In this document: piece after piece, positions 54,348 to 64,000 of the stretch | How the letters are laid out: every line of letters starts with the position of its first letter | How positions within the stretch are numbered: position 1 is the stretch's first letter | DNA from: Paenibacillus arenosi | Lineage (GTDB): Bacteria > Bacillota > Bacilli > Paenibacillales > Paenibacillaceae | Assembly: GCF_014841135.1 (NCBI RefSeq) | Contig: NZ_JACYTN010000001.1 | Coordinates: forward strand, 62,001-126,000 | Direction: 5' to 3' | DNA length: 64,000 bases | Notes under the pieces: generated by a model | The model's database searches: none | The model's input: only the letters and a program-made list of their open reading frames with translations | Told to the model about the DNA's origin: nothing | Program-made: the position numbers and the translations under genes

Positions 54348-54857
54348 ATGCCATTGACACCATTGGATATACATAACAAAGAGTTTCCGCGTAAGCTTCG
54401 TGGTTACGATGAGGATGCAGTAAACGAATTTCTAGATCAAATCATTAAAGATTATGAAGCGCTCATTAAAGAAAATAAAGAAATTCATAATCATGCTCAA
54501 AGCTTGCAAGATAAGCTTGATCATTTTGCGAATCTTGAAGAAACGTTGAGCAAAACGATCATTGTTGCGCAAGAAGCAGCGGACGATGTGAAAAGCAACG
54601 CAAAGAAAGAATCGCAGCTCATTGTTAAGGAAGCAGAGAAAAACGCAGATCGCATTGTAAATGATGCACTTGCCAAGTCACGTAAGATCGCATTGGAAGT
54701 AGAAGAGCTGAAGAAGCAGGCTTCTATTTACCGTGCTCGATTCCGTACGCTTGTGGAAGCTCAGCTTGAGTTGCTTAGTCAAGATGGCTGGGAAGCTCTT
54801 GAGCGCGCAGAAGTGAGCAGACTTGAGCGTGCAGAAGTAAGTAGAGAAGAGTATTAA
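54348..54857 (+). CDS. divIVA: Cell pole and septum protein DivIVA
   Basis: 169 residues. The N-terminal lipid-binding domain (PLTPLDIHNKEFPRKLRGYDEDAVNEFL, with Phe and Arg contacts) is followed by a long coiled coil. DivIVA marks curved membranes and positions division and chromosome-anchoring proteins. ATG at 54348 after AAGGAGGTG. The extreme C terminus contains a duplicated octapeptide (LERAEVSR twice) from a 24-bp tandem duplication. Confidence 0.94.
   Translation: MPLTPLDIHNKEFPRKLRGYDEDAVNEFLDQIIKDYEALIKENKEIHNHAQSLQDKLDHFANLEETLSKTIIVAQEAADDVKSNAKKESQLIVKEAEKNADRIVNDALAKSRKIALEVEELKKQASIYRARFRTLVEAQLELLSQDGWEALERAEVSRLERAEVSREEY
54798..54845 (+). repeat. 24-bp tandem duplication at the 3' end of divIVA
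   Basis: Two units (54798-54821 and 54822-54845) starting CTTGAGCG, differing at a few third positions, encode LERAEVSR twice in frame. Confidence 0.85.
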
Positions 54858-54911
54858 TTTGGAGCCCTATAGAAGAGCTGATTGCTGCGTTAAGCTGGCA
54901 AGTAAGCTGCA

Positions 54912-54940
54912 TTGACTTTTTGCTCGAAACACGATATAAC
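54912..54940 (+). promoter_or_regulatory. SigA promoter of ileS
   Basis: TTGACT and TATAAC separated by 17 bases; transcription would start near 54947 and lead into the T-box. Confidence 0.7.
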
Positions 54941-54946
54941 ATAGTA

Positions 54947-55262
54947 ATAATCGAAATATGATGATTAACAATCAGCGACGGGAACACACCATTGCATCCG
55001 TTTATTCCATCAGAGAGTCGGGGTAGCTGAGAACCGATGAATGAACCGCATGTGGACATCATCCCTGAGATATTAAGCTGAACGTACGTTAAGTAAGCTT
55101 AATCGGCTGTCGGCCGTTATCCGACTGCGTCTTTGCACTAGGTGAAGATGCTTCAGAGTGCTATCCGGCTTTAACTGCCGATGACGAGTAGGTCATCTGT
55201 ACGGATAGAACAAGGGTGGTAACGCGAGTCAACCTCGTCCCTTTATGGGACGGGGTTTTTTG
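54947..55262 (+). promoter_or_regulatory. T-box riboswitch (isoleucine) controlling ileS
   Basis: The conserved T-box core AGGGTGGTAACGCGAG is at 55213-55228, close to the usual GGTGGNACCGCG. Stem I includes a GAGAGTCGGGGTAGCTGAGAACC-type region near 55012-55034, and the specifier is an ATC isoleucine codon at 55058-55060 (or the next ATC). The leader ends in a terminator, CCTCGTCCC/GGGACGGGG plus six T (55233-55261). Uncharged tRNA-Ile would stabilise the antiterminator and allow ileS transcription. Confidence 0.92.
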
Positions 55263-55335
55263 GTGTTTTTGGCCGGAGACTTGTATTACTAGGCTATCGA
55301 CAGTGATTCTGTATAGAGAAGAAAGGATGAGGACA

Positions 55336-58300
55336 ATGAAGAAAGTAGACGTCAAAGAACGAGCTAGGGAACGTGAACTCCGCATCTTGGAGAAGTGGAA
55401 TCGCGAAGATACATTTAAACAGACGATTGAAAATCGTCAAGGCAAGCCAAGCTTTGTATTTTATGAAGGACCTCCTACAGCGAATGGAGCGCCTCATATC
55501 GGGCATGTGCTTGGTCGAGTTATTAAGGATTTCATTTGCCGCTATAAGACGATGTCAGGCTATTATGTTCAACGTAAAGCGGGTTGGGACACGCATGGTC
55601 TTCCTGTTGAGTTGGGCGTAGAGAAACAGCTAGGTATCTCTGGTAAGCAAGAAATCGAAAATTACGGTGTAGAAGCATTTATTCAAAAATGTAAAGACAG
55701 CGTATTTGAATATGAACATAAATGGCGTGAATTGACGGAAGCAATCGCTTATTGGACTGACTTGGACAATCCGTACATTACGCTTGATAACAAATATATC
55801 GAGAGCGTATGGCACATTCTATCTACGATTCACAAGAAGGGTCTACTCTACCGTGGTCACCGTGTAAGCCCATATTGTCCTTGCTGTCAAACGACTTTGA
55901 GCTCTCATGAAGTTGCGCAAGGATACGAAACGGTAAAAGACTTGTCTGCTACGGTGAAGTTCAAGCTTGATGATTCTGGTGATTATGTCCTTGCATGGAC
56001 GACAACGCCTTGGACGCTGCCATCTCATGCTGCGCTCGCAATGAATCCGTCTATGGACTATGTACGCGTGAAGCAAGATGACGAAGTATACATCATGGCG
56101 AAAAATCTTGTTGAAAATGTAATGTCTGGCGAGTATGAGATTGTATCGGAGCATAAAGGTTCCGAGTTTATTAATAAGACGTATCAAGCGCCATTTGGCT
56201 ATGTGAAGCCTGCTAAAGGGCACTTCATTGTCGGTGCTGACTTTGTTACAGATGCAAGCGGTACAGGTATCGTTCATATGGCTCCTGCTCATGGTGAAGA
56301 CGATAACCGTGCATGCCGTGAGAATGGAATCACTTTCTTCAGCGTTGTTGACTCACATGGTCGCTATACACCAGAAGTAACAGACATGGCAGGTCGATTC
56401 GTTAAAGATTGCGATATTGATATCGTGAAAATGTTGTCTGAAAAAGGACTTCTCTTCAGCAAAGAGAAATACGAGCATAGCTATCCATTCTGCTGGCGCT
56501 GTAAGTCGCCTTTGCTCTACTATGCGACAGAATCTTGGTTCATTCAGACGACAGCGGTTAAAGACTTATTAATTGAAAATAATAGCAAGGTCGACTGGTA
56601 CCCTGGTCATATCCGTGAAGGTCGCTTCGGTAATTTCTTGGAAGACTTGGTGGATTGGAACATTAGCCGTAATCGCTATTGGGGAACACCGCTTAACGTG
56701 TGGGTATGTTCTTCTTGTGATGAGCAATACGCGCCTGAGAGCCATGCTGACTTGCGTGCTCGCTCTGTTGATCCAATCGCAGAGGACTTGGAACTGCACA
56801 AGCCGTATGTGGATGAAGTGAAGTTGCACTGCCCTCACTGTGAAGGCGGTACGATGGAGCGTACATCTGAAGTTATCGACGTATGGTTCGATAGCGGTTC
56901 GATGCCATTTGCACAGCATCATCATCCATTCGGCGATGAACAGAAGTTTGAGCAGCAGTTCCCAGCAGATATTATCTGCGAAGGTATCGATCAGACACGT
57001 GGCTGGTTCTACAGCTTGCTAGCTGTTGCAACACTATATAAAGGCGTTGCTCCGTACAAAGCAGTAATCGCTACAGGACATATCTTGGATGAGAACGGAC
57101 AAAAGATGTCCAAATCCAAAGGTAACGTTATCGATCCTTGGGAAATCATTAATGAGTTCGGTACAGATGCATTCCGTTGGGCACTATTGTCTGACAGTGC
57201 GCCATGGAACTCCAAACGCTTCTCGAAGCAGATCGTGGCAGAAGCGAAGTCCAAAGTCATTGATACGCTAGTGAATACGCATGCCTTCTATGCTTTGTAT
57301 GCGACAATTGATAATTATGATCCACAAGCTTACCCAACTCGTACTTCCGAGAATAAGTTGGATCGCTGGATTTTGTCCCGTCTACAAACGCTCGTTACAG
57401 GAGTAACGAAAGGTTTGGAAGCGAATGACTTCTTAAACCCTGCGAAAGCGATTGAAAGCTATGTAGATGAGTTGAGCAACTGGTATATCCGTCGTTCTCG
57501 TGACCGCTTCTGGGGTAGTGAAATGACAGATGACAAATTGTCTGCTTATCAAACCCTTCGTGAAGTGCTATTGACGCTTTCCCGTCTTATTGCACCTTAC
57601 GCTCCAATGGTTGCCGAAGATATTTACGGCAATCTTGGTGGAACCGAGCAAAGTGTTCACTTGGCTGGTTATCCAGAAGCAAATGCATCGATCATTGATG
57701 CTGAACTTGAGCGCGATATGGAAACAGCTCGTCAAATCGTTGAGTTGGCTCGTAACGTACGTAATGAAACGAGCATCAAGACACGTCAGCCACTTTCCGA
57801 GCTTATCGTTTCGATGGATCGCGAGTTCGATCTAGCTGGCTACGAAGAAGTTATTAAAGACGAAATCAATGTGAAGCAAATTCGCATTGAGAACAGCGAT
57901 AACGGATTTGTAGACTTCAGCTTGAAGCTGAACTTGAAAGTAGCGGGTAAAAAATACGGCAAGCATGTGGGTCCATTGCAAAATGAGCTGCGTTCCATGG
58001 GCGCAGAGCAAGCTCGCCAAGTCGTTCAAAGCGGCCAGTTCCAATTCACAACAGCAGAAGGTGAAGTTCTGCAATTGACGGAAGAGGAGCTTCTCATCGA
58101 GAAGAAGGCTAAAGAAGGCTTCGCTGCTGCTTCTGGATATAAAATGACGGTAGCATTGAACACGGATATTACACCTGAGCTTGAGCAAGAAGGCTGGGTG
58201 CGTGAAGTTGTTCGTGCGATTCAAGATACGCGTAAAAAGCTTGATTTGCCGATCGAGAAACGCGTAAACATCGTGCTTCATGTCGATGAGGAATTGCAAG

Positions 58301-58428
58301 CTGCTATCGTTGCCTTTGAAGGTACGCTGCGTGACAACGTACTTGTGGCTGAGCTTTCATTTGGCCAAGCGGAACAAATGGAATCCATTGACCTCGGTAC
58401 GAAGACAATTGGCGTTCATATTCAGTAA
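55336..58428 (+). CDS. ileS: Isoleucyl-tRNA synthetase, long IleS2 type
   Basis: 1030 residues. Class I synthetase with HIGH in NGAPHIGHVLGR (residues 54-57) and KMSKS at 590-594, an editing domain between them (TTTPWTLPSHAALA), and an anticodon-binding domain. Length, the N-terminal RERELRILEKWNRED and the C terminus without the usual zinc finger place it in the IleS2 (eukaryote-like) group, whose members are naturally insensitive to mupirocin. ATG at 55336 follows GGATGAGG. Controlled by the upstream T-box. Confidence 0.93.
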   Translation: MKKVDVKERARERELRILEKWNREDTFKQTIENRQGKPSFVFYEGPPTANGAPHIGHVLGRVIKDFICRYKTMSGYYVQRKAGWDTHGLPVELGVEKQLGISGKQEIENYGVEAFIQKCKDSVFEYEHKWRELTEAIAYWTDLDNPYITLDNKYIESVWHILSTIHKKGLLYRGHRVSPYCPCCQTTLSSHEVAQGYETVKDLSATVKFKLDDSGDYVLAWTTTPWTLPSHAALAMNPSMDYVRVKQDDEVYIMAKNLVENVMSGEYEIVSEHKGSEFINKTYQAPFGYVKPAKGHFIVGADFVTDASGTGIVHMAPAHGEDDNRACRENGITFFSVVDSHGRYTPEVTDMAGRFVKDCDIDIVKMLSEKGLLFSKEKYEHSYPFCWRCKSPLLYYATESWFIQTTAVKDLLIENNSKVDWYPGHIREGRFGNFLEDLVDWNISRNRYWGTPLNVWVCSSCDEQYAPESHADLRARSVDPIAEDLELHKPYVDEVKLHCPHCEGGTMERTSEVIDVWFDSGSMPFAQHHHPFGDEQKFEQQFPADIICEGIDQTRGWFYSLLAVATLYKGVAPYKAVIATGHILDENGQKMSKSKGNVIDPWEIINEFGTDAFRWALLSDSAPWNSKRFSKQIVAEAKSKVIDTLVNTHAFYALYATIDNYDPQAYPTRTSENKLDRWILSRLQTLVTGVTKGLEANDFLNPAKAIESYVDELSNWYIRRSRDRFWGSEMTDDKLSAYQTLREVLLTLSRLIAPYAPMVAEDIYGNLGGTEQSVHLAGYPEANASIIDAELERDMETARQIVELARNVRNETSIKTRQPLSELIVSMDREFDLAGYEEVIKDEINVKQIRIENSDNGFVDFSLKLNLKVAGKKYGKHVGPLQNELRSMGAEQARQVVQSGQFQFTTAEGEVLQLTEEELLIEKKAKEGFAAASGYKMTVALNTDITPELEQEGWVREVVRAIQDTRKKLDLPIEKRVNIVLHVDEELQAAIVAFEGTLRDNVLVAELSFGQAEQMESIDLGTKTIGVHIQ

Positions 58429-58499
58429 CAGGCATAAGATAGGCTCATGTGAGCACACTAGTTGTGCGAGCGGAAGCCCTGAGCTTAACGGATAAAGGG

Positions 58500-58545
58500 G
58501 AGCGTCGACCGTGCGAATATTCTCGCAGCTGTCGACGCTCTTTTT
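58500..58545 (+). terminator. Intrinsic terminator after ileS
   Basis: GAGCGTCGAC pairs perfectly with GTCGACGCTC, with an inner TGCGA/TCGCA stem, then five T. Confidence 0.92.
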
Positions 58546-58596
58546 CGTGAATAGGGACTGTTGATCTTGTTGTTTGAGTAGGAGGCCTAATCAGAG

Positions 58597-58977
58597 ATGA
58601 AGAAAAGAAAACGTACGGTTGAACGTGCTGAAATTGATATGGAGCAGTTGAAAGAATGTTTGGACGACAAAAACAAATCTGATCGTGAAATTATTGAAGG
58701 TATGCATGCAGTGCTGCAAAAAATAACATTACAATTTGAGCGCTCCAGAATGTTGGAGTATACAGAGTTAATGCTTAGTATGCCACGTTTGCTGTGGGTT
58801 AACTTTGTTGCTGGTGTAGCGCGTGGTGTTGGTGTTGTTATCGGAATCACATTTGTTACCGTGGCGCTGCTCTACGTTCTGCAATGGCTTGGTGCCTTAA
58901 ATCTCCCTCTTATTGGAGACTTTATTGCTGATATCGTTCGTATCGTTCAATATCAATTGGATTCAAAAATGTATTAA
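58597..58977 (+). CDS. DUF5665 membrane protein
   Basis: 126 residues. A charged helical N terminus (about 45 residues) leads to the DUF5665 core RLLWVNFVAGVARGVGVVIG and LNLPLIGDFIADIV with one or two membrane helices. AGTAGGAGG lies upstream of the ATG. Function unknown. Confidence 0.8.
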   Translation: MKKRKRTVERAEIDMEQLKECLDDKNKSDREIIEGMHAVLQKITLQFERSRMLEYTELMLSMPRLLWVNFVAGVARGVGVVIGITFVTVALLYVLQWLGALNLPLIGDFIADIVRIVQYQLDSKMY

Positions 58978-58992
58978 TCTGATAACTCGATA

Positions 58993-59718
58993 TTATAAGT
59001 GTCTATCTGGCTCAAGCAAAGGCTCACCTTCGCCTGTGTTCATATAACGGGCATACTGTCGATTACGAACAACGGACACAAATTTACCTGTTATATCCGT
59101 TGCGACAAAGCTTTCAAAAGATTCAACACAGCCATCAATTTCTTCAGATGCTTCAATCATGATGCGGTCATAACTATCTAGGTCAGATTCTTCATGCATG
59201 GCTGGGCTGTCGGAGGTGCCCCATGCTTCTACGATCTGCCATGTATCTTCACCATCAAATCCGTTTTGTTCTTCGCGCTCGTCTAAGCTTGTGCGACCAA
59301 ATGGAGGAGTAAGGAACTCTTCTTCGATAGGACGGTTTTGAGAAATAGTCTGTTCAGGGCAATCTTTGACACAATACATGGTTGAAGGTATCGCTTCTAA
59401 TCGCTCATAAGGTATAGGTTGGCCGCATACTACACAGGTGCCATACGTACCTTTTTCCATTAACTTTAATGCAGTTTCAATACGTTCGAGCTGAGTTTCA
59501 TGATGCTCTAATAACGAGATATCTTTCTCACGTTCATAAATTTCGGAGGCAACATCGGCTGGATGATTATCGATGGTGGACAGTTCACCTGTCGTTTCTT
59601 TTAGGGAATCTGCCAAATTGTATTGATCGTTTTGATGCAGTCTTCGTTCCAGATCAGCTTGTTCAGCCGTAAGTTCACGTTTCAGATGTTGCAATTGCTC
59701 TGACGTTAGATGTGACAC
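58993..59718 (-). CDS. yteA: YteA-family sporulation protein with DksA/TraR-type zinc finger
   Basis: 241 residues. The N-terminal half is a coiled coil (SEQLQHLKRELTAEQADLERRL); a C4-type zinc finger follows with CVVCG near residue 95 and CVKDC near residue 119, as in DksA/TraR. The C-terminal acidic extension is typical of the YteA group. The GTG at 59718 is preferred, because GGAG lies seven bases upstream; an ATG at 59724 is too close. It is convergent with the DUF5665 gene, with only a short spacer. Confidence 0.85.
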   Translation of the reverse strand: MSHLTSEQLQHLKRELTAEQADLERRLHQNDQYNLADSLKETTGELSTIDNHPADVASEIYEREKDISLLEHHETQLERIETALKLMEKGTYGTCVVCGQPIPYERLEAIPSTMYCVKDCPEQTISQNRPIEEEFLTPPFGRTSLDEREEQNGFDGEDTWQIVEAWGTSDSPAMHEESDLDSYDRIMIEASEEIDGCVESFESFVATDITGKFVSVVRNRQYARYMNTGEGEPLLEPDRHL

Positions 59719-59906
59719 GATCATTCTCCTTCCTGTCTGGACATCTTGATTATAGAATGCACGGAATGCAGGGAGTTGCCCCATGGAAAATGAATCACTG
59801 GTTGGTTCGTATTGGTTCGTATTGGACGGTCTATGGGCGGTATGTTACAATGAGCGAGTCAAACTGTTTTCAACATTGAGTATGCTAATCGAGGTGACGG
59901 GTTTCA

Positions 59907-60413
59907 GTGTGGTACTATATACTGGCAATTATCGTTCTAGTTTTTGACCAAGTAACAAAGTGGCTCGTTGCTACGCGTATGGAGCTTTATGAAGAAATCT
60001 CGATTATTGACGGTTTCTTTTCGTTGTTTTCACATCGTAACCGTGGAGCGGCCTTTAGTATTTTGGAAGACCAGCGTTGGTTCCTCATTTCTGTAACGAT
60101 TGTTGTATTGATCGGAATCATCTGGTACTTGGAAAAGTTGAAGCATGAGCATAGTGCGATTTTACAGCTTGGCTTAGGGCTTATATTAGGTGGAGCAGTT
60201 GGAAACTTTATTGATCGCGTCATGTCGGGTGAAGTCGTGGACTTTTTCAAATTCGACTTTGGTTCCTACACGTTCCCGATTTTTAACATTGCAGACATTG
60301 GTATATGTGTAGGTGTAGGTTTCGTCATACTGGACGCTTTCTTGTCCGTAAAACGTGAGAAGAAGTTACTGGAACAACAAGAAGGATCTGAAGGATCAGT
60401 TGAGAAAGGGTAA
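59907..60413 (+). CDS. lspA: Prolipoprotein signal peptidase LspA
   Basis: 168 residues with four membrane helices. The two catalytic aspartates are in GNFIDRV near residue 100 and FNIADIGI near residue 131. It removes the signal peptide of lipoproteins such as the YlaJ- and DUF4349-type proteins in this window. The GTG start at 59907 follows GAGGTGACGGG. Next gene in eight bases. Confidence 0.94.
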   Translation: MWYYILAIIVLVFDQVTKWLVATRMELYEEISIIDGFFSLFSHRNRGAAFSILEDQRWFLISVTIVVLIGIIWYLEKLKHEHSAILQLGLGLILGGAVGNFIDRVMSGEVVDFFKFDFGSYTFPIFNIADIGICVGVGFVILDAFLSVKREKKLLEQQEGSEGSVEKG

Positions 60414-60420
60414 TATTCAA

Positions 60421-61425
60421 ATGAATGAACAATATGAATTAGATGGTACAACGATAGCTTCGTCCACTAACTCCTCGAACTCGCCAGTAGAAGGCAAGGG
60501 CGGGGAGTTTCATTCGTATACATGGACGATAACAGCAAAGCAAGCGAAGGAACGACTTGATAAGCGAGTACTTGAGTCACTAGGTATGGATATTTCTCGT
60601 ACGCAAATTCAAATGTGGATTAAAGATGGACACGTACTCGTAAATGGAGCTGCGGTAAAATCGAATTACAAATGTGCATCCGGCGATGTTGTGGAGCTTA
60701 CGATGCCAGAGCCAGAATCTGTTGATATTGTAGCTGAGAATATCCCGCTTGATGTGTATTACGAAGATAGCGACGTTATTGTTATTAACAAACCTCGTGG
60801 GTTAGTTGTGCATCCGGCGCCAGGTCACACATCTGGAACGGTAGTAAATGCACTTATGCATCATTGTAAAGATTTGTCTGGGATTAATGGCGAACTTCGT
60901 CCTGGTATCGTTCATCGCATTGATAAAGATACATCGGGATTGTTGATGGCCGCGAAAAATGATAAAGCGCACGTATCACTTGCTGATCAATTGAAAGCTC
61001 ATACCGTACTGCGTAAATATTTAGCGCTCGTTCATGGCAACATACCTCATGACCAAGGAACAATTGATGCACCTATCGGTCGTGATGAGCAAGACCGTAA
61101 AATGTACACGGTCACTGAACGTAACAGCAAGCATGCAGTTACTCACTTCAGAGTGTTGGAACGTTTCGGTGATTCGACATTGGTGGAGCTACAGCTTGAA
61201 ACAGGGCGTACGCATCAAATTCGTGTTCATATGAAATATATTGGACATCCACTAGTAGGTGATCCGATGTACAGCCGCGGTACACGAGGATTAAAAATGA
61301 ATGGGCAAGCACTTCATGCACAAACACTAGGATTCGTTCATCCGATATCCGGTGAAACTTTGCAATTCCAGGCACCTTTACCAGAAGATATGGAAGAACT
61401 ATTGAAATCAATTCGTAATAGGTAG
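60421..61425 (+). CDS. ylyB: RluA-family 23S rRNA pseudouridine synthase (YlyB type)
   Basis: 334 residues. An N-terminal S4 RNA-binding domain (KERLDKRVLESLGMDISRTQIQMWIKDGHVLVNG) is followed by the synthase domain with the catalytic aspartate in VHRIDKDTSGL near residue 165. It converts specific uridines of 23S rRNA. The first 40 residues are a low-complexity extension. The lspA-ylyB order is as in Bacillus. ATG at 60421; the longer frame overlaps lspA. Confidence 0.92.
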   Translation: MNEQYELDGTTIASSTNSSNSPVEGKGGEFHSYTWTITAKQAKERLDKRVLESLGMDISRTQIQMWIKDGHVLVNGAAVKSNYKCASGDVVELTMPEPESVDIVAENIPLDVYYEDSDVIVINKPRGLVVHPAPGHTSGTVVNALMHHCKDLSGINGELRPGIVHRIDKDTSGLLMAAKNDKAHVSLADQLKAHTVLRKYLALVHGNIPHDQGTIDAPIGRDEQDRKMYTVTERNSKHAVTHFRVLERFGDSTLVELQLETGRTHQIRVHMKYIGHPLVGDPMYSRGTRGLKMNGQALHAQTLGFVHPISGETLQFQAPLPEDMEELLKSIRNR

Positions 61426-61576
61426 TGATTGTATGATTGCCAATGATTTCTCTGTACAAGAAGTACAAATGTTTGCGTGAATCATCCATGGTGTTTCGGG
61501 CATGCTTCCTTCATAGTAAGGATGCAATACATTCGTGCTTTAACAGGCGAGTTTTACGGTAAAGGAGAGGTCATTT

Positions 61577-62830
61577 ATGTCTATTCAACATTATCAACAA
61601 ACCTATATTCAGAGCCAATTTTCCAATCGCATTGGTGGCGAGAATTATGGAAAAGATACAAACATTTATAAGTTTGAGAAAATTAAACGCGCTAAAGCAG
61701 CGGCGAAGCAAGCTCATCCTGAAGTAGAGCTTATCGATATGGGTGTAGGTGAGCCTGATGAGATGGCTGATGCTGGCATCGTAGCAAAGCTTGCTGAAGA
61801 AGCGGCGAAGCCAGAGAACCGTGGTTATGCGGACAATGGTATCGTAGAATTCAAAGCAGCAGCAGCGAAATATCTTCAAGAAGTATTCCAAGTGGAAGGT
61901 ATCGACCCTGAGACAGAGGTTGTACACTCAATCGGTTCGAAGCCGGCACTTGCTATGCTTCCTACTTGCTTCATTAACCCTGGTGATGTCACAATTATGA
62001 CGGTGCCTGGTTACCCTGTACTTGGTACGCATACAAAGTATTTAGGTGGAGAAGTGTTCAATGTGCAGTTGACGAAGGAAAATAACTTCCTTCCTAACTT
62101 GGACGCTATTCCAGCTGACATTTGCAAGCGTGCTAAGTTGTTGTATTTGAACTACCCGAACAACCCGACTGGTGCAGCTGCAACGGTTGAGTTTTTCGAA
62201 AAAGTCGTTGCATGGGCGAAGCAGCATGAAGTGATCGTGGTTCATGATGCTCCGTATTCAGCATTGACTTATGATGGCGTGAAGCCGCTTAGCTTCTTGA
62301 GTGTTCCTGGTGCGAAGGATGTTGGTGTAGAACTGCATTCCTTGTCCAAGTCCTACAACATGACAGGATGGCGTATTGGATTTGTAGCAGGTAACCCGCT
62401 TATCGTTAAAGCTTTCTCTGATGTGAAAGACAACAACGATTCTGGTCAATTCATTGCCATTCAAAAAGCGGCTGCATACGGTCTTGCTCATCCAGAAATT
62501 ACAGAAGCGATTTCCGAGAAATATTCTCGTCGTCATAACTTGCTTGTTGCTGCTTTGAATGAGATCGGCTTCCATGCGGAAAAACCAAAAGGTTCTTTCT
62601 TCTTGTATGTAGAAGCGCCTAAAGGTGTGAAGAATGGTCCTACATTTGAATCGGGCGAGGCTTTCTCTCAATATTTGATTCGTGAAAAGCTTATTTCCAC
62701 AGTACCTTGGGATGATGCTGGACGCTTTATTCGTTTCTCTGTTACGTTCCAAGCTAACGGTGAAGAAGAAGAGAACCGCGTTATCTCTGATTTGAAGCGC
62801 CGCTTGACAGATGTAGAATTTGTATTTTAA
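61577..62830 (+). CDS. dapL: LL-diaminopimelate aminotransferase
   Basis: 417 residues, PLP enzyme of aminotransferase class I/II. The PLP lysine is Lys258 in SLSKSYNMTGWR; the N terminus IDMGVGEPDEMA and YPNNPTGA are conserved. DapL converts tetrahydrodipicolinate directly to LL-diaminopimelate, a shortcut absent from B. subtilis, which uses acetylated intermediates. The product feeds MurE in this window. AAAGGAGAGG precedes the ATG. Confidence 0.92.
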   Translation: MSIQHYQQTYIQSQFSNRIGGENYGKDTNIYKFEKIKRAKAAAKQAHPEVELIDMGVGEPDEMADAGIVAKLAEEAAKPENRGYADNGIVEFKAAAAKYLQEVFQVEGIDPETEVVHSIGSKPALAMLPTCFINPGDVTIMTVPGYPVLGTHTKYLGGEVFNVQLTKENNFLPNLDAIPADICKRAKLLYLNYPNNPTGAAATVEFFEKVVAWAKQHEVIVVHDAPYSALTYDGVKPLSFLSVPGAKDVGVELHSLSKSYNMTGWRIGFVAGNPLIVKAFSDVKDNNDSGQFIAIQKAAAYGLAHPEITEAISEKYSRRHNLLVAALNEIGFHAEKPKGSFFLYVEAPKGVKNGPTFESGEAFSQYLIREKLISTVPWDDAGRFIRFSVTFQANGEEEENRVISDLKRRLTDVEFVF

Positions 62831-62847
62831 TGGAAAAGAAAGTGACC

Positions 62848-62876
62848 TTGACAATTGTGAGATAGGATGGCATAAT
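62848..62876 (+). promoter_or_regulatory. SigA promoter of the pyr operon
   Basis: TTGACA and CATAAT separated by exactly 17 bases; transcription would start about 20 bases before the first PyrR-loop candidate. An inverted repeat TAGGAT/ATCCTA overlaps the -10. Confidence 0.75.
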
Positions 62877-62882
62877 CCTAGT

Positions 62883-63870
<988 letters not shown>

Positions 63871-63873
63871 CAA

Positions 63874-64000
63874 ATGACTACCGCTCAAATGGAGAGCAGA
63901 ACGAAGGAACGAAGTCTTCTCGGGTTGAAAGACCTGAGTCGCGAAGAAATTCAATCGATTCTGGACCGCGCGACGTATTGGGAAAATCATGTACTGAAGG
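63874..64000 (+). CDS. pyrB: Aspartate carbamoyltransferase catalytic subunit, 5' end only
   Basis: The first 42 codons before the window ends. The sequence RSLLGLKDLSREEIQSILDRA matches the N-terminal helix of PyrB, which makes carbamoyl aspartate in pyrimidine synthesis. The ATG overlaps nothing and follows GGGGGCT. The rest lies beyond the window. Confidence 0.85.
   Translation, partial: MTTAQMESRTKERSLLGLKDLSREEIQSILDRATYWENHVLK

Noticed and set aside
55216-55335. 40-codon N-terminal extension of ileS
   Set aside because: It would start inside the T-box sequence and read through the leader terminator; the ATG at 55336 has a good ribosome-binding site and the correct N terminus.

Overview
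The window is a Gram-positive, endospore-forming Firmicute chromosome of the Paenibacillaceae type. The evidence is its gene content: sigE, sigG, spoIIGA, spoVD, spoVE, rsfA, and ylaJ- and yteA-like sporulation genes; bacillithiol synthesis (bshC); and a meso-diaminopimelate-type MurE. Strong AGGAGG-like ribosome-binding sites and frequent TTG and GTG starts agree with this. Gene order follows Bacillus subtilis over long stretches, with gene losses and insertions that Paenibacillus-like genomes often show. No rRNA, tRNA or CRISPR array was seen.

Layout. 1-3.5 kb is accessory: on the minus strand, a secreted polymorphic-toxin (type 44) protein, a small membrane protein 17 bases downstream of it, and an anchored subtilisin-family protease. 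3.6-9.1 kb holds small conserved genes, the nifZ-thiI sulfur-transfer pair and a TerC-type membrane protein. 9.2-15.2 kb is the ylaG-ylaK-like block (typA, ylaH, an LCP cell-wall ligase, ylaJ, PhoH). 15.6-17.2 kb is an IS200/IS605-type element carrying tnpB only. 17.2-21.5 kb has a solute-binding-like protein, a secreted coiled-coil protein, a MidA-type methyltransferase and DUF2626. 21.7-25.8 kb is rsfA-panE-DUF3397-bshC, followed by two genes that B. subtilis lacks here: ahcY and a DUF4349 lipoprotein.

28.4-47.6 kb is the division and cell wall (dcw) cluster: mraZ, rsmH, ftsL, pbpB, spoVD, murE, murF, mraY, murD, spoVE, murG, murA, divIB, ftsA, ftsZ. MurA replaces MurB, and ylxW, ylxX and sbp are absent. 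47.8-54.9 kb is spoIIGA-sigE-sigG, then ylmC, pgeF, ylmE, sepF, ylmG, ylmH and divIVA. 54.9-58.4 kb is a T-box-controlled ileS of the long IleS2 type. 58.6-62.8 kb holds DUF5665, a yteA-like protein, lspA, an RluA-type pseudouridine synthase and dapL. The window ends in the pyr operon (promoter, PyrR-responsive leader, pyrR, truncated pyrB).

How it works together. Most genes serve envelope growth, division and entry into sporulation. DapL makes the diaminopimelate that MurE uses; MurA to MurG and MraY build lipid II; SEDS and PBP proteins polymerise and cross-link it; FtsA, FtsZ, SepF, DivIB, FtsL and DivIVA place the septum; SpoIIGA, SigE and SigG turn septation into compartment-specific transcription. 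Several regulatory sites can be read directly: MraZ boxes, a SigH-type promoter before ftsA, a Spo0A-type promoter with a long spacer before spoIIGA, the ileS T-box, and the pyr leader with two PyrR-loop candidates.
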